From SHAN690 sp040221375 (GTDB lineage: Bacteria > Bacteroidota > Bacteroidia > Flavobacteriales_G > Salibacteraceae), in assembly GCA_040221375.1 (NCBI GenBank), contig JAVKEP010000110.1:1-64000 (forward strand): 64,000 bases of DNA. Direction: 5' to 3'. How positions within the stretch are numbered: the stretch's first letter is position 1; every line of letters begins with the position of its first letter. A program made the translations under genes and the position numbers. Below, in pieces: positions 54,212 through 63,500 of the stretch. The notes beneath the pieces are model-generated. The model ran no database searches. It was not told the origin of the DNA and worked only from the letters and a program-made list of their open reading frames with translations.

Positions 54212-55600
54212 ATGTACATCGAACAAATTTATACGGGTTGTCTTGCTGAGGCGGCCTACTACATTGAGTCAAACGGCGAAGCGGCGATCATAGACCCTTT
54301 GCGTGAGACGGAGCCATACCTGAACAAACCGTCCGAGAGCGGCGCGAAGATCAAGTTCATTTTTGAAACCCATTTTCACGCTGACTTTGTAAGTGGACAC
54401 CTGGACCTATCGGCCAGAACGGGAGCCCCAATCGTGTATGGACCAACGGCCAACACAGCATTCGAGATCATTCAGGCCACCGACGGGCAAGTATTCCATA
54501 TCGGTGGTGTAAAGCTCGAGTTACTGCACACGCCCGGTCATACCCCAGAATCTAGCTGCTATTTGCTCTACGACGAAGAAGGGAAAGAGCACTCAATTTA
54601 TACAGGCGATACCCTCTTCATAGGAGACGTGGGTCGGCCGGACCTTGCACAGAAAGGCGGAGACGTAACCGTCGAAGACATGGCAGCGACGCTTTACGAC
54701 TCATTAAGAAACAAGATTTTGCCACTTCCCGACCACATCATCGTATATCCAGCCCACGGTGCAGGATCGGCCTGTGGAAAAAACATGTCGAGTGAAACCT
54801 CGGCCCTCTTGGGGGATCAAAAGCAAACGAACTATGCCTTGGGCGATTTGACCAAGGAGGAATTCGTCAAAGAACTGACCACAGGTATTCTACCTCCACC
54901 CCAATATTTTGCGAAGGCCGCCGCGCAAAACAAAGGCGGCTACAAATCCATCGACGAGGTGTACGCCTCATCCTTGAGCGCATTAACGGCTGCTGACGTT
55001 ACCTCTGCCATGGCCGAAGGAGCATTGGTTTTAGACACACGGAAAGAAGCTGAATTCAGCGACGGGCATGTTCCTAACGCTTGGTTCATCGGATTGCACG
55101 GACAATTTGCTCCGTGGGCAGGGGCTCTGATTGCAGACATGCACCAGCCGATTGTCATCGTAGCCTATCCGGGTCAAGAGCAAGAGGCGATCATGCGCTT
55201 AGCGCGCGTTGGGTATGACAACGTGATCGGCTACCTAAAGGGAGGCTTTGAAGCGTGGCGAGCAGCGGGCAAGCCAATTCGCAAGGTCGACTCCGTGACT
55301 CCTGAAGAATTTAAGGAATCGCGTCCTTCCGGCCAGGTCCTTGACGTGCGTAAACCGTCAGAATACGACAACTGCCACATCGACGGTGCTCAATTGTTGA
55401 CATTGGACTACATCAATGAACACCTGGATGAAGTGGATAAGGATCAGCCGTACGTAATCCACTGCAAAGGAGGGTATCGTTCCGTCATTGCATGGAGCAT
55501 TTTGGCGTCAAAAGGCTTTAAGCATCTTACCGACGTCAAAAAAGGATTCGATGGACTCAAGGCAGCAGGAGTTCCATACGTAGAAACCACGGTAGCCTAG
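54212..55600 (+). CDS. CstB-like persulfide dioxygenase/sulfurtransferase
   Basis: 462 residues in three parts. The N-terminal metallo-beta-lactamase domain has THFHADFVSGHLDL at 53-66 (iron ligands His54, His56, Asp58) and HTPGHTPES at about 110. A middle rhodanese-like domain (about 265-365: LVLDTRKEAEFSDGHVPNAW) carries no active-site cysteine (VAYPGQEQE at that place). The C-terminal rhodanese is active-looking, with Cys418 in VIHCKGGYRS. This is the architecture of CstB, which oxidises low-molecular-weight persulfides and transfers sulfane sulfur in sulfide detoxification. It is monocistronic, with its own -7 element; its end overlaps the convergent deacetylase by 4 nt. No sulfide:quinone reductase or persulfide sensor is in the window. 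Confidence 0.88.
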   Translation: MYIEQIYTGCLAEAAYYIESNGEAAIIDPLRETEPYLNKPSESGAKIKFIFETHFHADFVSGHLDLSARTGAPIVYGPTANTAFEIIQATDGQVFHIGGVKLELLHTPGHTPESSCYLLYDEEGKEHSIYTGDTLFIGDVGRPDLAQKGGDVTVEDMAATLYDSLRNKILPLPDHIIVYPAHGAGSACGKNMSSETSALLGDQKQTNYALGDLTKEEFVKELTTGILPPPQYFAKAAAQNKGGYKSIDEVYASSLSALTAADVTSAMAEGALVLDTRKEAEFSDGHVPNAWFIGLHGQFAPWAGALIADMHQPIVIVAYPGQEQEAIMRLARVGYDNVIGYLKGGFEAWRAAGKPIRKVDSVTPEEFKESRPSGQVLDVRKPSEYDNCHIDGAQLLTLDYINEHLDEVDKDQPYVIHCKGGYRSVIAWSILASKGFKHLTDVKKGFDGLKAAGVPYVETTVA

Positions 55601-56214
55601 GGCATCGGAATGGCTTCGAGTACAAAGCCCTCGTCAGCGTAGAATTTCAAGGCAAGTTCGAGCGATTTCAGCATGCGTGGTCGTGCCTTTTCGCTGTCGT
55701 GGAACACGATGATGCTTCCCGGCTTTACCTTTTCCGTAGCAAAGCGAAAACAGTCCTCAACGCTATAGGAATCGTCCCAATCGGCGCTGAGGTCGCTCCA
55801 CATGACGATGCTGTAGTTTTTCTTCAGAAGTTTGGATTGCGACAAGCTAATCTCACCATAAGGTGGGCGAAAGAGTGTCGAAGGCACGTGCTCGTGGCAG
55901 CGATGGATGTCGGCAACATAAATTTCATTTTTCGTCTTCCACCCGCTCAGATGGGCATAGCCATGCAAGCCAACGCTGTGTCCTTTTGCACGAATGTCTT
56001 TGACTATGCCAGGGTACTCCTCCGCATTTTTACCGATCAGGAAGAAGGTCGCCTTGGCGTCATATTGATCCAACAGGCGAAGTACGTCAGGGGTAATCTC
56101 TGGATGAGGCCCATCGTCAAAGGTCACATAGATTGCCTTCCTGTCGTTGGGCAGATCAAAGACAAGGTCCTTAGCAAGGGGCTTGATAATGGAAGGCGTA
56201 TGCTTTAAGTACAC
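55597..56214 (-). CDS. Polysaccharide deacetylase family protein
   Basis: 205 residues with the NodB fold. Motif 1 is VTFDDGPHPE (about 29-38), motif 2 GLHGYAHLS with the zinc histidines (about 82-90), motif 3 FRPPYGEISLSQ, and motif 5 IIVFHDSEKA. All catalytic motifs are kept, so it is likely an active carbohydrate esterase family 4 enzyme on peptidoglycan or surface polysaccharide. No signal peptide is obvious; the N-terminus (YLKHTPSIIKPLAKDLVFDL) could be a membrane-proximal helix as in many Bacteroidota members. It is convergent with the cstB-like gene. Confidence 0.9.
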   Translation of the reverse strand: MYLKHTPSIIKPLAKDLVFDLPNDRKAIYVTFDDGPHPEITPDVLRLLDQYDAKATFFLIGKNAEEYPGIVKDIRAKGHSVGLHGYAHLSGWKTKNEIYVADIHRCHEHVPSTLFRPPYGEISLSQSKLLKKNYSIVMWSDLSADWDDSYSVEDCFRFATEKVKPGSIIVFHDSEKARPRMLKSLELALKFYADEGFVLEAIPMP

Positions 56215-56273
56215 GATTAATTTCTGGCTAGCAAAAATGAAATCTTTTTTACATTTGCAATCCTTTATAAGGA

Positions 56274-56345
56274 TGCCCTATCGTCTAATTGGCAGGACAG
56301 CGGTTTTTGGTACCGTCAGTCAAGGTTCGAGTCCTTGTGGGGCAA
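56274..56345 (+). tRNA. tRNA-Gln (anticodon TTG)
   Basis: A complete cloverleaf: acceptor TGCCCTA/TGGGGCA with discriminator A, anticodon stem GCGGT/ACCGT around loop TTTTGGT (anticodon TTG, reads CAA), and T-arm CAAGG-TTCGAGT-CCTTG. No CCA is encoded. A terminator follows. Confidence 0.93.
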
Positions 56346-56356
56346 CATACAACGAG

Positions 56357-56383
56357 ATCCCAAGCGAAAGCTTGGGATTTTTT
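56357..56383 (+). terminator. Terminator of tRNA-Gln
   Basis: Stem ATCCCAAGC/GCTTGGGAT around GAAA followed by seven T, 11 bp after the tRNA. Confidence 0.9.
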
Positions 56384-56540
56384 ATTTGCAAAAGTTCGTG
56401 GAGCTTGCTCGTAAGGACTTAGGCAAATAAAAAACCAATGGCGTAGCCATTGATCACGCAGTATGGGCTGCTGAACGCAGAAGGTCCACGGCGCTTAGAG
56501 CGCCGTAATCCTTGTGCGCATATGAGGATATGGCCTCTTC
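56384..56540. other. Intergenic stretch with small hairpins
   Basis: No coding frame supported. It contains a hairpin CAATGGC-GTA-GCCATTG (about 56436-56452) and another GGCGCTTAGAGCGCC (about 56499-56513), neither followed by poly-T. They may be part of the repeat family that ends at the 170-bp element next to them. Confidence 0.5.
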
Positions 56541-56710
56541 GCTGCCGTGCGATTCAATCGCGTTGTAGTATGTAGGTAATTCAATATACCCTTCATGACC
56601 TCCATGTTTTGGAACTCATGATTTGGGCTCATTTACCAAACCTAAGCAGTCGATCGGCTTTTGGTCTTGATCTAAGTTCGTTCCACCACGCGATGCAATC
56701 GCGCGGCAGC
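56541..56710 (+). repeat. 170-bp terminal-inverted-repeat element, copy A (MITE-like)
   Basis: The ends, 56541-56562 and 56689-56710, are inverted repeats of one another: by hand 19 of 22 positions match, both opening GCTGCCG and closing ATCGCG in the inward direction. Each end also contains its own hairpin (CGATT-C-AATCG left, CGCGAT-GCA-ATCGCG right). A second copy in the same orientation lies at 60377-60546, about 89% identical without gaps. No coding frame inside, so it looks like a non-autonomous element; no target duplication was found. Confidence 0.7.
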
Positions 56711-56844
56711 TGGGGGTGGTTAGTGCTCAAATGATCAGAAGTCTCTGGTTCTGAAACTTGATCTTCACTGAATAATCGGAGCTACGAGAAGACTCAAAAC
56801 AGAAATGGTTAGTTCTAACTATTGTGTTCAAGTATTGCTAACCC
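56711..56844. other. Intergenic lead-in to the A+T-rich cassette
   Basis: Base composition shifts visibly to A+T-rich from about 56750. Nothing is recognised apart from the promoter elements just before 56870. Confidence 0.5.
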
Positions 56845-56852
56845 TACATTTC
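56845..56852 (+). promoter_or_regulatory. -7 element of the M4 peptidase gene
   Basis: TACATTTC, one mismatch to TAnnTTTG, 25 bp before the ATG at 56870. A TTG at 56822-56824 lies 20 bp upstream of it, matching a -33 element at the usual spacing. Confidence 0.5.
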
Positions 56853-56869
56853 GATTCAATTTTTGAATC
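56853..56869 (+). promoter_or_regulatory. 17-bp inverted repeat abutting the start codon
   Basis: GATTCAA-TTT-TTGAATC fills the space between the -7 element and the ATG. It could be an operator over the transcription start or a hairpin in a very short leader that would limit translation. Confidence 0.5.
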
Positions 56870-58804
56870 ATGAAATCAATCAAAATTACTTGCCTATTAT
56901 CTTTTCTCGCAATTCAATTGGCAGCGCAACCAGATAGTGCAACTGCCGATTCTATTCTCAGGGCAATTGTTGCTGACTACGACTCAAGCGGTTTGTTTAT
57001 TTTCCAATCTAACAAGGTACTTAAAGGTGACCTTTTTAAACTGTATCAAAAGTATTGGGTAAATGACACCTTTAATACTGCGGTTGAGACTCAATCATGG
57101 CAAGACTCAAAGCTCAACTACAATCATTATAAATACCAACAAAATTATTATAACATTCCAGTTGAAGGAGCTGAGTTTATTGAGCACGAAAGCGATGGTT
57201 ACATCATAGCAGCTACTGGAAAGCTGGCGGACCTACATAATACACCTCCTAGCAGTGCTATTAGCTATACTGAGGCAGTAAGCATTGTCCTAGATAGTTT
57301 GGATAATACAAACCTCAAGTATGCATGGGATGATCTCGATTGGGAAACAGAATTGCAAAGCGAACTAAATGACCCTTCGGCAACTTATTTCCCCCCGGGT
57401 AAGGTAATGTGGGCATTGGATGCAGGAATTGAAGGCGTAACTCCCGTATTCCTCAATGAGAATTTCAGACTTGCATGGGTAATTACAGTATCAACCATAG
57501 ACCCATTCAGTGAGACGGATTACTATGTTGATGTAAGCACTAAAGCAATTTTCAAATCAACTACTTCAACGTGCTCGAATGGCCCAGCCAATGTGGAATA
57601 TTATGGTAACCAGACTATTGATACTCGTCCTAAAAATTCAAAGTTCATACTTCATACAGATGACAATGGTAGGAACGTTCACACAAAATATGCATCATCT
57701 ATTCCTTGGTCAATGAAGAGCAATGTGAAAGATGATGATGATAATTGGGGTACTAACGAACAAGTTGCCACAACCGCTCATCATACCGTAACGGCTGCGT
57801 GGGATTTTTTTGATGATTATTTTGATTACCAAGGATGTGACAATAATGGCGGAAAGGTCAGAGTTCTTGCAAACTGGAGTACAGACAATGCAAACTATAG
57901 CCATAGTTCGATCGCTGGTTGGGATAGATTAAGATTTGGAAATTTGACGGAGAACTTTGCAACATATGATATCGCCTCTCACGAATATGGTCATGGTATA
58001 AATAAGCACACTGCCAATCTCAAAGGATCGATGCAAGCTGCAGGTCTGAATGAAGGGTTTAGTGACATATATGGTATTTTAGGTGAGCGATATACGTTAG
58101 CTCCAACAAGCGATTGTAATGGGGGTGGGGGAGATTGTGATTGGATGTTGGGAGAGGATGCTACTGTCACATATAAGTACGACGCAATTAATCCTAAGGC
58201 AGATTCATTTCCGAATACATTTGAAGGAGATTATTTCTACTGGGGGCCTCATTATACCGGAGCTGTGCTTGTTCATTGGTTTCGTCTTTTGTCTATGGGA
58301 GGTGCTGGGGTTAATGATAATGGGGGCTCATATTTTTTAACAGGAATTGGAATTGATGACGCAGCGGAAATCGTATTTTACACTCACACAAATCTTTTAG
58401 TGAAAAAATCAGATTATAATCTGGTTGCATCATCAACAGAGGCGGCTGCCTCGCTCTTATTTCCAAATGATCCATCAATATCTCAGGCAGTTGCGTGTAC
58501 ATGGGCAGCTGTAGGTTTAGGTGGGACATCGGTATGTAGTGCACTTAATAATGAGCAACCAAAAGCTTCTGTGGAGTTTAGCATTTTTCCTAATCCAACA
58601 TCCGGACACCTGAACCTGCGAATGCAAGAAGGGGGAAATAAGAGTATCGTAATACGCGATATGCAGGGCCGTATATTGAAAGTTGCCGAGACAATTGATC
58701 AGTCTACAAGTATTGATCTGTCTGCCTTTGACGCTGGTATCTACTTCGTAACACTCAAATTGGACATTTTTGAAAATACCCAAAAGATTATCATTGTTAG
58801 ATGA
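56870..58804 (+). CDS. Secreted M4 (thermolysin-type) metallopeptidase with T9SS type A sorting domain
   Basis: 644 residues. After the signal peptide ITCLLSFLAIQLAAQ comes an FTP/PepSY-like propeptide (about 21-235: VEGAEFIEHESDGYIIAATGKL). The catalytic domain has HEYGH at 371-375 and the downstream GLNEGFSD with Glu395 and Asp399, the thermolysin zinc triad. H-rich strand HWFRLLSMGGAG is also present. The last 75 residues (FSIFPNPTSGHLNLRM to TQKIIIVR) are a type A sorting domain. It should digest extracellular protein. Visibly A+T-richer than its surroundings, it is the first gene of the cassette between the 170-bp elements. Confidence 0.92.
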   Translation: MKSIKITCLLSFLAIQLAAQPDSATADSILRAIVADYDSSGLFIFQSNKVLKGDLFKLYQKYWVNDTFNTAVETQSWQDSKLNYNHYKYQQNYYNIPVEGAEFIEHESDGYIIAATGKLADLHNTPPSSAISYTEAVSIVLDSLDNTNLKYAWDDLDWETELQSELNDPSATYFPPGKVMWALDAGIEGVTPVFLNENFRLAWVITVSTIDPFSETDYYVDVSTKAIFKSTTSTCSNGPANVEYYGNQTIDTRPKNSKFILHTDDNGRNVHTKYASSIPWSMKSNVKDDDDNWGTNEQVATTAHHTVTAAWDFFDDYFDYQGCDNNGGKVRVLANWSTDNANYSHSSIAGWDRLRFGNLTENFATYDIASHEYGHGINKHTANLKGSMQAAGLNEGFSDIYGILGERYTLAPTSDCNGGGGDCDWMLGEDATVTYKYDAINPKADSFPNTFEGDYFYWGPHYTGAVLVHWFRLLSMGGAGVNDNGGSYFLTGIGIDDAAEIVFYTHTNLLVKKSDYNLVASSTEAAASLLFPNDPSISQAVACTWAAVGLGGTSVCSALNNEQPKASVEFSIFPNPTSGHLNLRMQEGGNKSIVIRDMQGRILKVAETIDQSTSIDLSAFDAGIYFVTLKLDIFENTQKIIIVR

Positions 58805-59448
58805 GACCATTTCGGATATTGATTTTTATCCTCCTAATCAGTTCTACGAGTTTGGGTCAAAATGACTCGACACAGAGGAGAGGATTTAGCATCGGAGTAT
58901 ACTATCCCATGGTTGAGTTTTATGATGGATCACCATTTCTCATCACTCCTTCACTGGATGATGGAGTGAATGATTATTTCGGCTTGGGAATTGACTTAAC
59001 TTTTGGACTCCCCTCAAAACTGGTATATACATCGGGATTTTCACTATGCGCAGCTAGTTACCTTGGAATTCAAAACCCAAGAGTTCTTGAGCGATATCAG
59101 CTCAATTTCAATAATTCTATTGCAAGGCAGTTCGATTTTACTTCAGATTTTCAGATCTATCTAGCTCTTGGTCTGTCATTTCGACTAGGTGAAGAGGCGA
59201 TTGTTCTTCCAGTTTCACAGTGGTTTGAGATCAATACAGAAAATTTATTGATGGCTGATGTAGGTGCTTCTTGCAGCATATCCATAGAGAAAGGGGTGTC
59301 CAATAATTTTCGAGTGTATGTTGGTGCCTCTTCGGTCTACTACGCTTTGAGGTTTTCTCGATATGATTTAAAAGAAGAGAAAATAGGAAGCGGTACTTCA
59401 AAATTAAATTCAGAGTTGAGAGTTGGCTTTCGGTATTTCTTCAAATAG
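58801..59448 (+). CDS. Putative outer-membrane beta-barrel protein
   Basis: 215 residues with a signal peptide (ILIFILLISSTSLGQ), amphipathic strands (RGFSIGVYYPMVEFYD, IYLALGLSFRLGEEAI, NFRVYVGASSVYYALRF) and an end in ELRVGFRYFFK, the C-terminal phenylalanine strand of barrel proteins. No family recognised. Its ATG overlaps the stop of the peptidase gene (ATGA), so they are translationally coupled and may work together, for example in anchoring or sensing the peptidase. A+T-rich like the peptidase gene. Confidence 0.7.
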   Translation: MRPFRILIFILLISSTSLGQNDSTQRRGFSIGVYYPMVEFYDGSPFLITPSLDDGVNDYFGLGIDLTFGLPSKLVYTSGFSLCAASYLGIQNPRVLERYQLNFNNSIARQFDFTSDFQIYLALGLSFRLGEEAIVLPVSQWFEINTENLLMADVGASCSISIEKGVSNNFRVYVGASSVYYALRFSRYDLKEEKIGSGTSKLNSELRVGFRYFFK

Positions 59449-59464
59449 TACTCAGAGATAAATT

Positions 59465-60094
59465 CTATTTCATGCATGGGTCGATGGAAAAGTGTCCATT
59501 TAGCACAGCCCATTTCATCATATCAGCGACTTTGTTGGATCCTAGTTTTTTTGCGATGGAAGTCCTATGACTGTTCACTGTATTAAGTGAGATATGCAAG
59601 CTTTCTGCTATTTCGTGGGTGGTTAGTCCATTACAGATGTTGAATAGTATTTCTAGTTCCCGGGTGGTGAGAGTTTTATTCGCTTCATTGAGCTTTACCA
59701 AGGCTGATTGAGAGATTCTGCATTCGCCATATCGGACGATTGCCAAGAAATCTTTTATAAAGTCAGCTGAACTGGTAGATTTCGTCAAGTACGCACTCGC
59801 TCCTCGACTCATCATTGCTCTAAAAAAGCTAGGCTCATCATATTGTGTTAAAACGATCGCTGGTATTTCTGATCTCTGTGCACGGATCTTCTCAATGCAG
59901 TGAATTCCATCCATATTTGGCATACTTAGATCAAGTAGTACTACATCAGTGGGATGTTTATCAAGTTGCTGCAAGCATTCTCTTCCATCAGACGCATGAA
60001 ATACCGCGTCAACTTCATCAAGTTGAATTAACGTGTCAGCGATTGCATTTCGAAATATCTCGTGATCTTCAGCAATAAGAACGTTTAATCCCAT
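59465..60094 (-). CDS. LuxR/NarL-family response regulator
   Basis: 209 residues. A receiver domain (1-120) with acidic pocket Glu9-Asp10, phosphoacceptor Asp55 in VVLLDLSMPNMDG, Thr83 and Lys105 is followed by a C-terminal LuxR HTH (141-190: TLTTRELEILFNICNG and HISLNTVNSHRTSIAKKLG). All phosphorylation residues are kept. It is convergent with the barrel gene and shares the A+T-rich composition. No histidine kinase lies in the window, so it is an orphan here; control of the neighbouring peptidase is conceivable but unproven. Confidence 0.9.
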   Translation of the reverse strand: MGLNVLIAEDHEIFRNAIADTLIQLDEVDAVFHASDGRECLQQLDKHPTDVVLLDLSMPNMDGIHCIEKIRAQRSEIPAIVLTQYDEPSFFRAMMSRGASAYLTKSTSSADFIKDFLAIVRYGECRISQSALVKLNEANKTLTTRELEILFNICNGLTTHEIAESLHISLNTVNSHRTSIAKKLGSNKVADMMKWAVLNGHFSIDPCMK

Positions 60095-60376
60095 GGCATT
60101 ACATTTAAATCCGCAGGTTAAATTAAGTGATCTATTATTAACTCCGCTTGTATGAAATGCAAATGGTAAAAAGCCAAGGACTTTTCATCTTGATTCGTCA
60201 GCAGGATGTGACTGATTTGTAATTGACATATCGAAAAAGCAAGAGTGCGTAGCTTGTCTTTTCTCTATCCGAAATCGCCAGTTTCATTAGTACAGAGGAG
60301 AAAACCAATAGCAGACGCGCTTCACGAGGGCGTGGCCTGTGGTCTCATCCAATCTTTACGGGGTCTGGCGATCCTT
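60095..60376. other. Intergenic stretch between response regulator and element copy B
   Basis: A+T-rich until about 60280. It then shifts to chromosomal composition with an AAAACCAATAGC phrase (60302 on) that recalls AAAACCAATGGC upstream of copy A. No gene seen. Confidence 0.45.
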
Positions 60377-60546
60377 GCTGCCCCACGACTCAGTCGCGCG
60401 GTCGTATGTAGATAATTCAATATACCCTTCATGACCTCCATGTTTTGGAATTTATGATTTCGGTTCATTTACCAAATCTGAGCAGTCGATTGGCTTTCGG
60501 TCTTGATCAAGGTTCGTTCCACCACGCGATGCAATCGCGCGGCAGC
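60377..60546 (+). repeat. 170-bp terminal-inverted-repeat element, copy B (MITE-like)
   Basis: Direct, ungapped repeat of 56541-56710 with 19 mismatches by hand count. The right end is identical for 22 bp. The left end differs at five places, two of which form a compensating pair that keeps the hairpin (CGATT-C-AATCG in A, CGACT-C-AGTCG in B). That pattern implies selection for a folded end. Confidence 0.7.
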
Positions 60547-60576
60547 TGGGGGGAAATTGACAAGACTGGGGCTTTC

Positions 60577-63500
60577 TTATTTCCTGATCACGACGCTTTG
60601 CACGGGCAACCCAGATGCGTGCAAATAGTAAACACCATCGGCCAAGTGATCAACCGCAAATCCCATTGCGCCGTCAAAGGAGAGTACGGTGCGTCCTGAC
60701 GCGTCTGTTAGCTTTCCTGTCAGCGGCAGGTTACTGTTGATGTGATTTTGAGCGGGGTTGGGGTAAAGCACAAGTGGAACAGGGCTGTTTCCATAGTACA
60801 CCCAGTGAACCGACGAAGTACTCTCTTTTCCATCGTAATCGGTCTGTTTTAATCGGTAATAGGAAAGCCCTAACAGCGGATGCATATCCTGAGCTTCGTA
60901 GGACAGTGCTTCGTTTGAGTTTCCGGCCCCAGCCACATCAAAGAGCGGTTCGTAGTCCACGCCGTCTTTAGACCGCTCGATGGTAAAATAGTCGTTGTTG
61001 ACTTCTGAGGCGGTGTGCCATATTAAGTCTACATGATGCGCTTGCGCGTTGGCTGAGAATGACAATAAATCAATGGGCAGAACATTGACAATGGCACTTA
61101 CGGAACCGAAGGTGAACGGGCCGAATGCGTTGATGTTGCCATTGGACGATACCTTTCCTGCCGCCAGCACTCCCGTGACGAATCCTCCTTCGTTTACCCA
61201 CGTGTTCGCCCCTGCGTAGCGCGCTACAACCAAGTCGCCCGTGTCTGTGATGACGCTTGCCGCATCGCTTTCCCAATAAAGTGAGACTACCGGTTGCCCT
61301 GAACCCGTACGACTCAGGTTCCAATATTCCAAGGTGCTGGTGTTGAACAATCCGCCGGTGTTTCCAGCATAGTTGGCAGGCCCATAAAAACTTTCACTGT
61401 GTGGCGTGTCGAAATATTCAGCCGTGAACTCATCGGTAGCAAGCGCGCCCGTAAGATCGGAAACCTCCATGCGCGCCCACGTACCGTCTTTTCCGATTGG
61501 AAATACGAAATCATCGTCGCCAATTTTTCGAAACGGTCCGCTGACATAGCTGCCCGCATTACCGCCATTGGATACGGCGTTGTCTGCCAAGGTCAAGAGC
61601 TCGGTTGCGGTAGTTTCTAATACGCCGTCGGTAAATGTGATCTCGTTGGTCAACGTGACATCGTCTTCCATGGTGAGCTGTGGAATGGAACCCGAAGTAT
61701 TGTTGATCACCACGCGCTCATACTCTATGCCGTCAGTGCCGGCACCATCGTCGTCGGCAAAGATTTGTGCCGATGTTCCGTTGTACGTGATGCGCGTAGT
61801 CGTTGCATTGCTCTGAAGGTATCCGTAGTCATTCGGCGCTGCGTCTCGGACAAAGTTTCCTCCGATGGCCAAATGGGTGTTGGAATTCATCTCTAAACGG
61901 ATCTCATTGGAGCCGTTGGCCCCAGTAAAAACGATGTCGCCCGCCACGTTTAAATCTGCGTTTCCGTTGAGCTGTGTAAAAAAGTTTCCAGCACCCGAGG
62001 CGCCGTCTGTATCCATGGTAAAGTCGCCACCTACGTTCACAGCGCAGTCGTCGCTGATGACGAGTTGGATATCATCACCGCCCGCACTGGGATTATGATC
62101 TAGCAATACATCTCCAGTGACCGTCAGACTTGCGGTACTCCCAACGGAGTTTTCGCCCAAATGGAATTCCAGGTCATTTCCGTCGCTCATGGTTAGGACC
62201 GCATCGCCCGTGACGTTCCACGTACTGGCATTGTCCATGTCTATCAGCAACTCTTGGTTGGTATTGTTATCCAGCGTGGCAACGAATGGACCCGTGTTTA
62301 TGGTCGAATTGTTGTTCACGTCGAAAAGGAATTGTTCTCCTCCGTCGAGCTGGCTAAATATCAGGCTATCAGTGACGTCGAGCATGCCATTGGTCATCAA
62401 GAAGGTGGTCAACCCACCTCCAGTAGACACGATTTCCATTTTGCCGCCGACGTTGATCTCTGAATTGGTAGCTCCCGTCGTAATGCTCAGATTATCGCCT
62501 CCTTTCTTTTCGATGACAAGGTTTCCACCAATGTTTAACTCAGCGCTGGAACCATTGTTGGTGTTCAGGAAGATGTGTACATCGTCTCCTGCATCCATGT
62601 CTACAAACATATCTCCGATGACGTTGATTTCAGAGGTTCCGTCGATGTCAAACTCCACGTCATCGCTTCCAGACGTATTGAAGGTGCCCACGTACAAACT
62701 ATCCACCATGAGGTTGCCGCCGTCTAAATCAAAGCGCACGTCGTTGAAACCATTGTCTCTGCGAACGGATAAAAAGCCGCCGACGTTCAGGTTCCCGCCG
62801 TTTAGGTCAAACTCCAAGTCATCTTCATTGGCGTCGTCGTTCATGAAAAAACTTGCATTGCCATCAACCTGCAACACGGCTGTAGCGTTATTGGTCGTGA
62901 CCTCAAAGAATCCTCCGCCTTCATGGCTCGCTACCCAGTTGCGCAGAACATGGATGCTGTCGCCGGCATTGTCAACGCCCACCGTCATAGTGCCGGACCC
63001 AGGGTCTTGAGAAATGATCAAGTCCTTTTGGATTTGTATGGTCGATGCGCTTGCATTGGTAGATAAAGCTACGCTGCCGGTTCCATTGCCCTTGAGGTAG
63101 GCGTTTTCTGTCACCACAGCTCGGTTTCCGCTGTTCACTTCAAAGGATGAGGCTACGTTCCCGGCCGATTCAACGGTCAGGTTGCAGATGATGACGTCCC
63201 GATCGGTTACATCCACATTGTGGCGGATGACCACGTTGGCTCCATCGCTGGGTACAACCCCACCTCCCCACGTAGCAATTTGGTTCCAAAGCCCATTTTG
63301 AATTGTGGTCACCGCTAAGGCCTGTTCGCTTCCTACCGTGTAAAACCCGGCCGGATTGTTTTGGTTGTTGTACTCTGTCAGCAGCCAAGAGACGGATCGG
63401 GCAACAGATGAAATGCGGATTTCATCCAAGAGACCTTCGAAACGGTTAGCTGTCTCGCCCGAGGCGGTCTCACCTCCGATAGATGCGTCGCCATTGTCTG

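Noticed and set aside
56384..56869. A decayed nuclease or other gene in the repeat-bearing region after tRNA-Gln
   Set aside because: Translation in all frames is interrupted and I could not find a motif string to support a gene; terminal inverted repeats explain the conserved part better.
56541..60546. Target-site duplications outside the two 170-bp elements
   Set aside because: Comparing the 5-8 bases beside each end, singly and as a pair, showed no convincing duplicate; only a TGGGGG follows both right ends, which is probably part of the element.
62117..63010. A 297-codon plus-strand frame opposite the LamG protein
   Set aside because: It is an antisense shadow of the solenoid repeat region; its composition (S-P-T-rich, low charge) is an effect of the repeated codons opposite.
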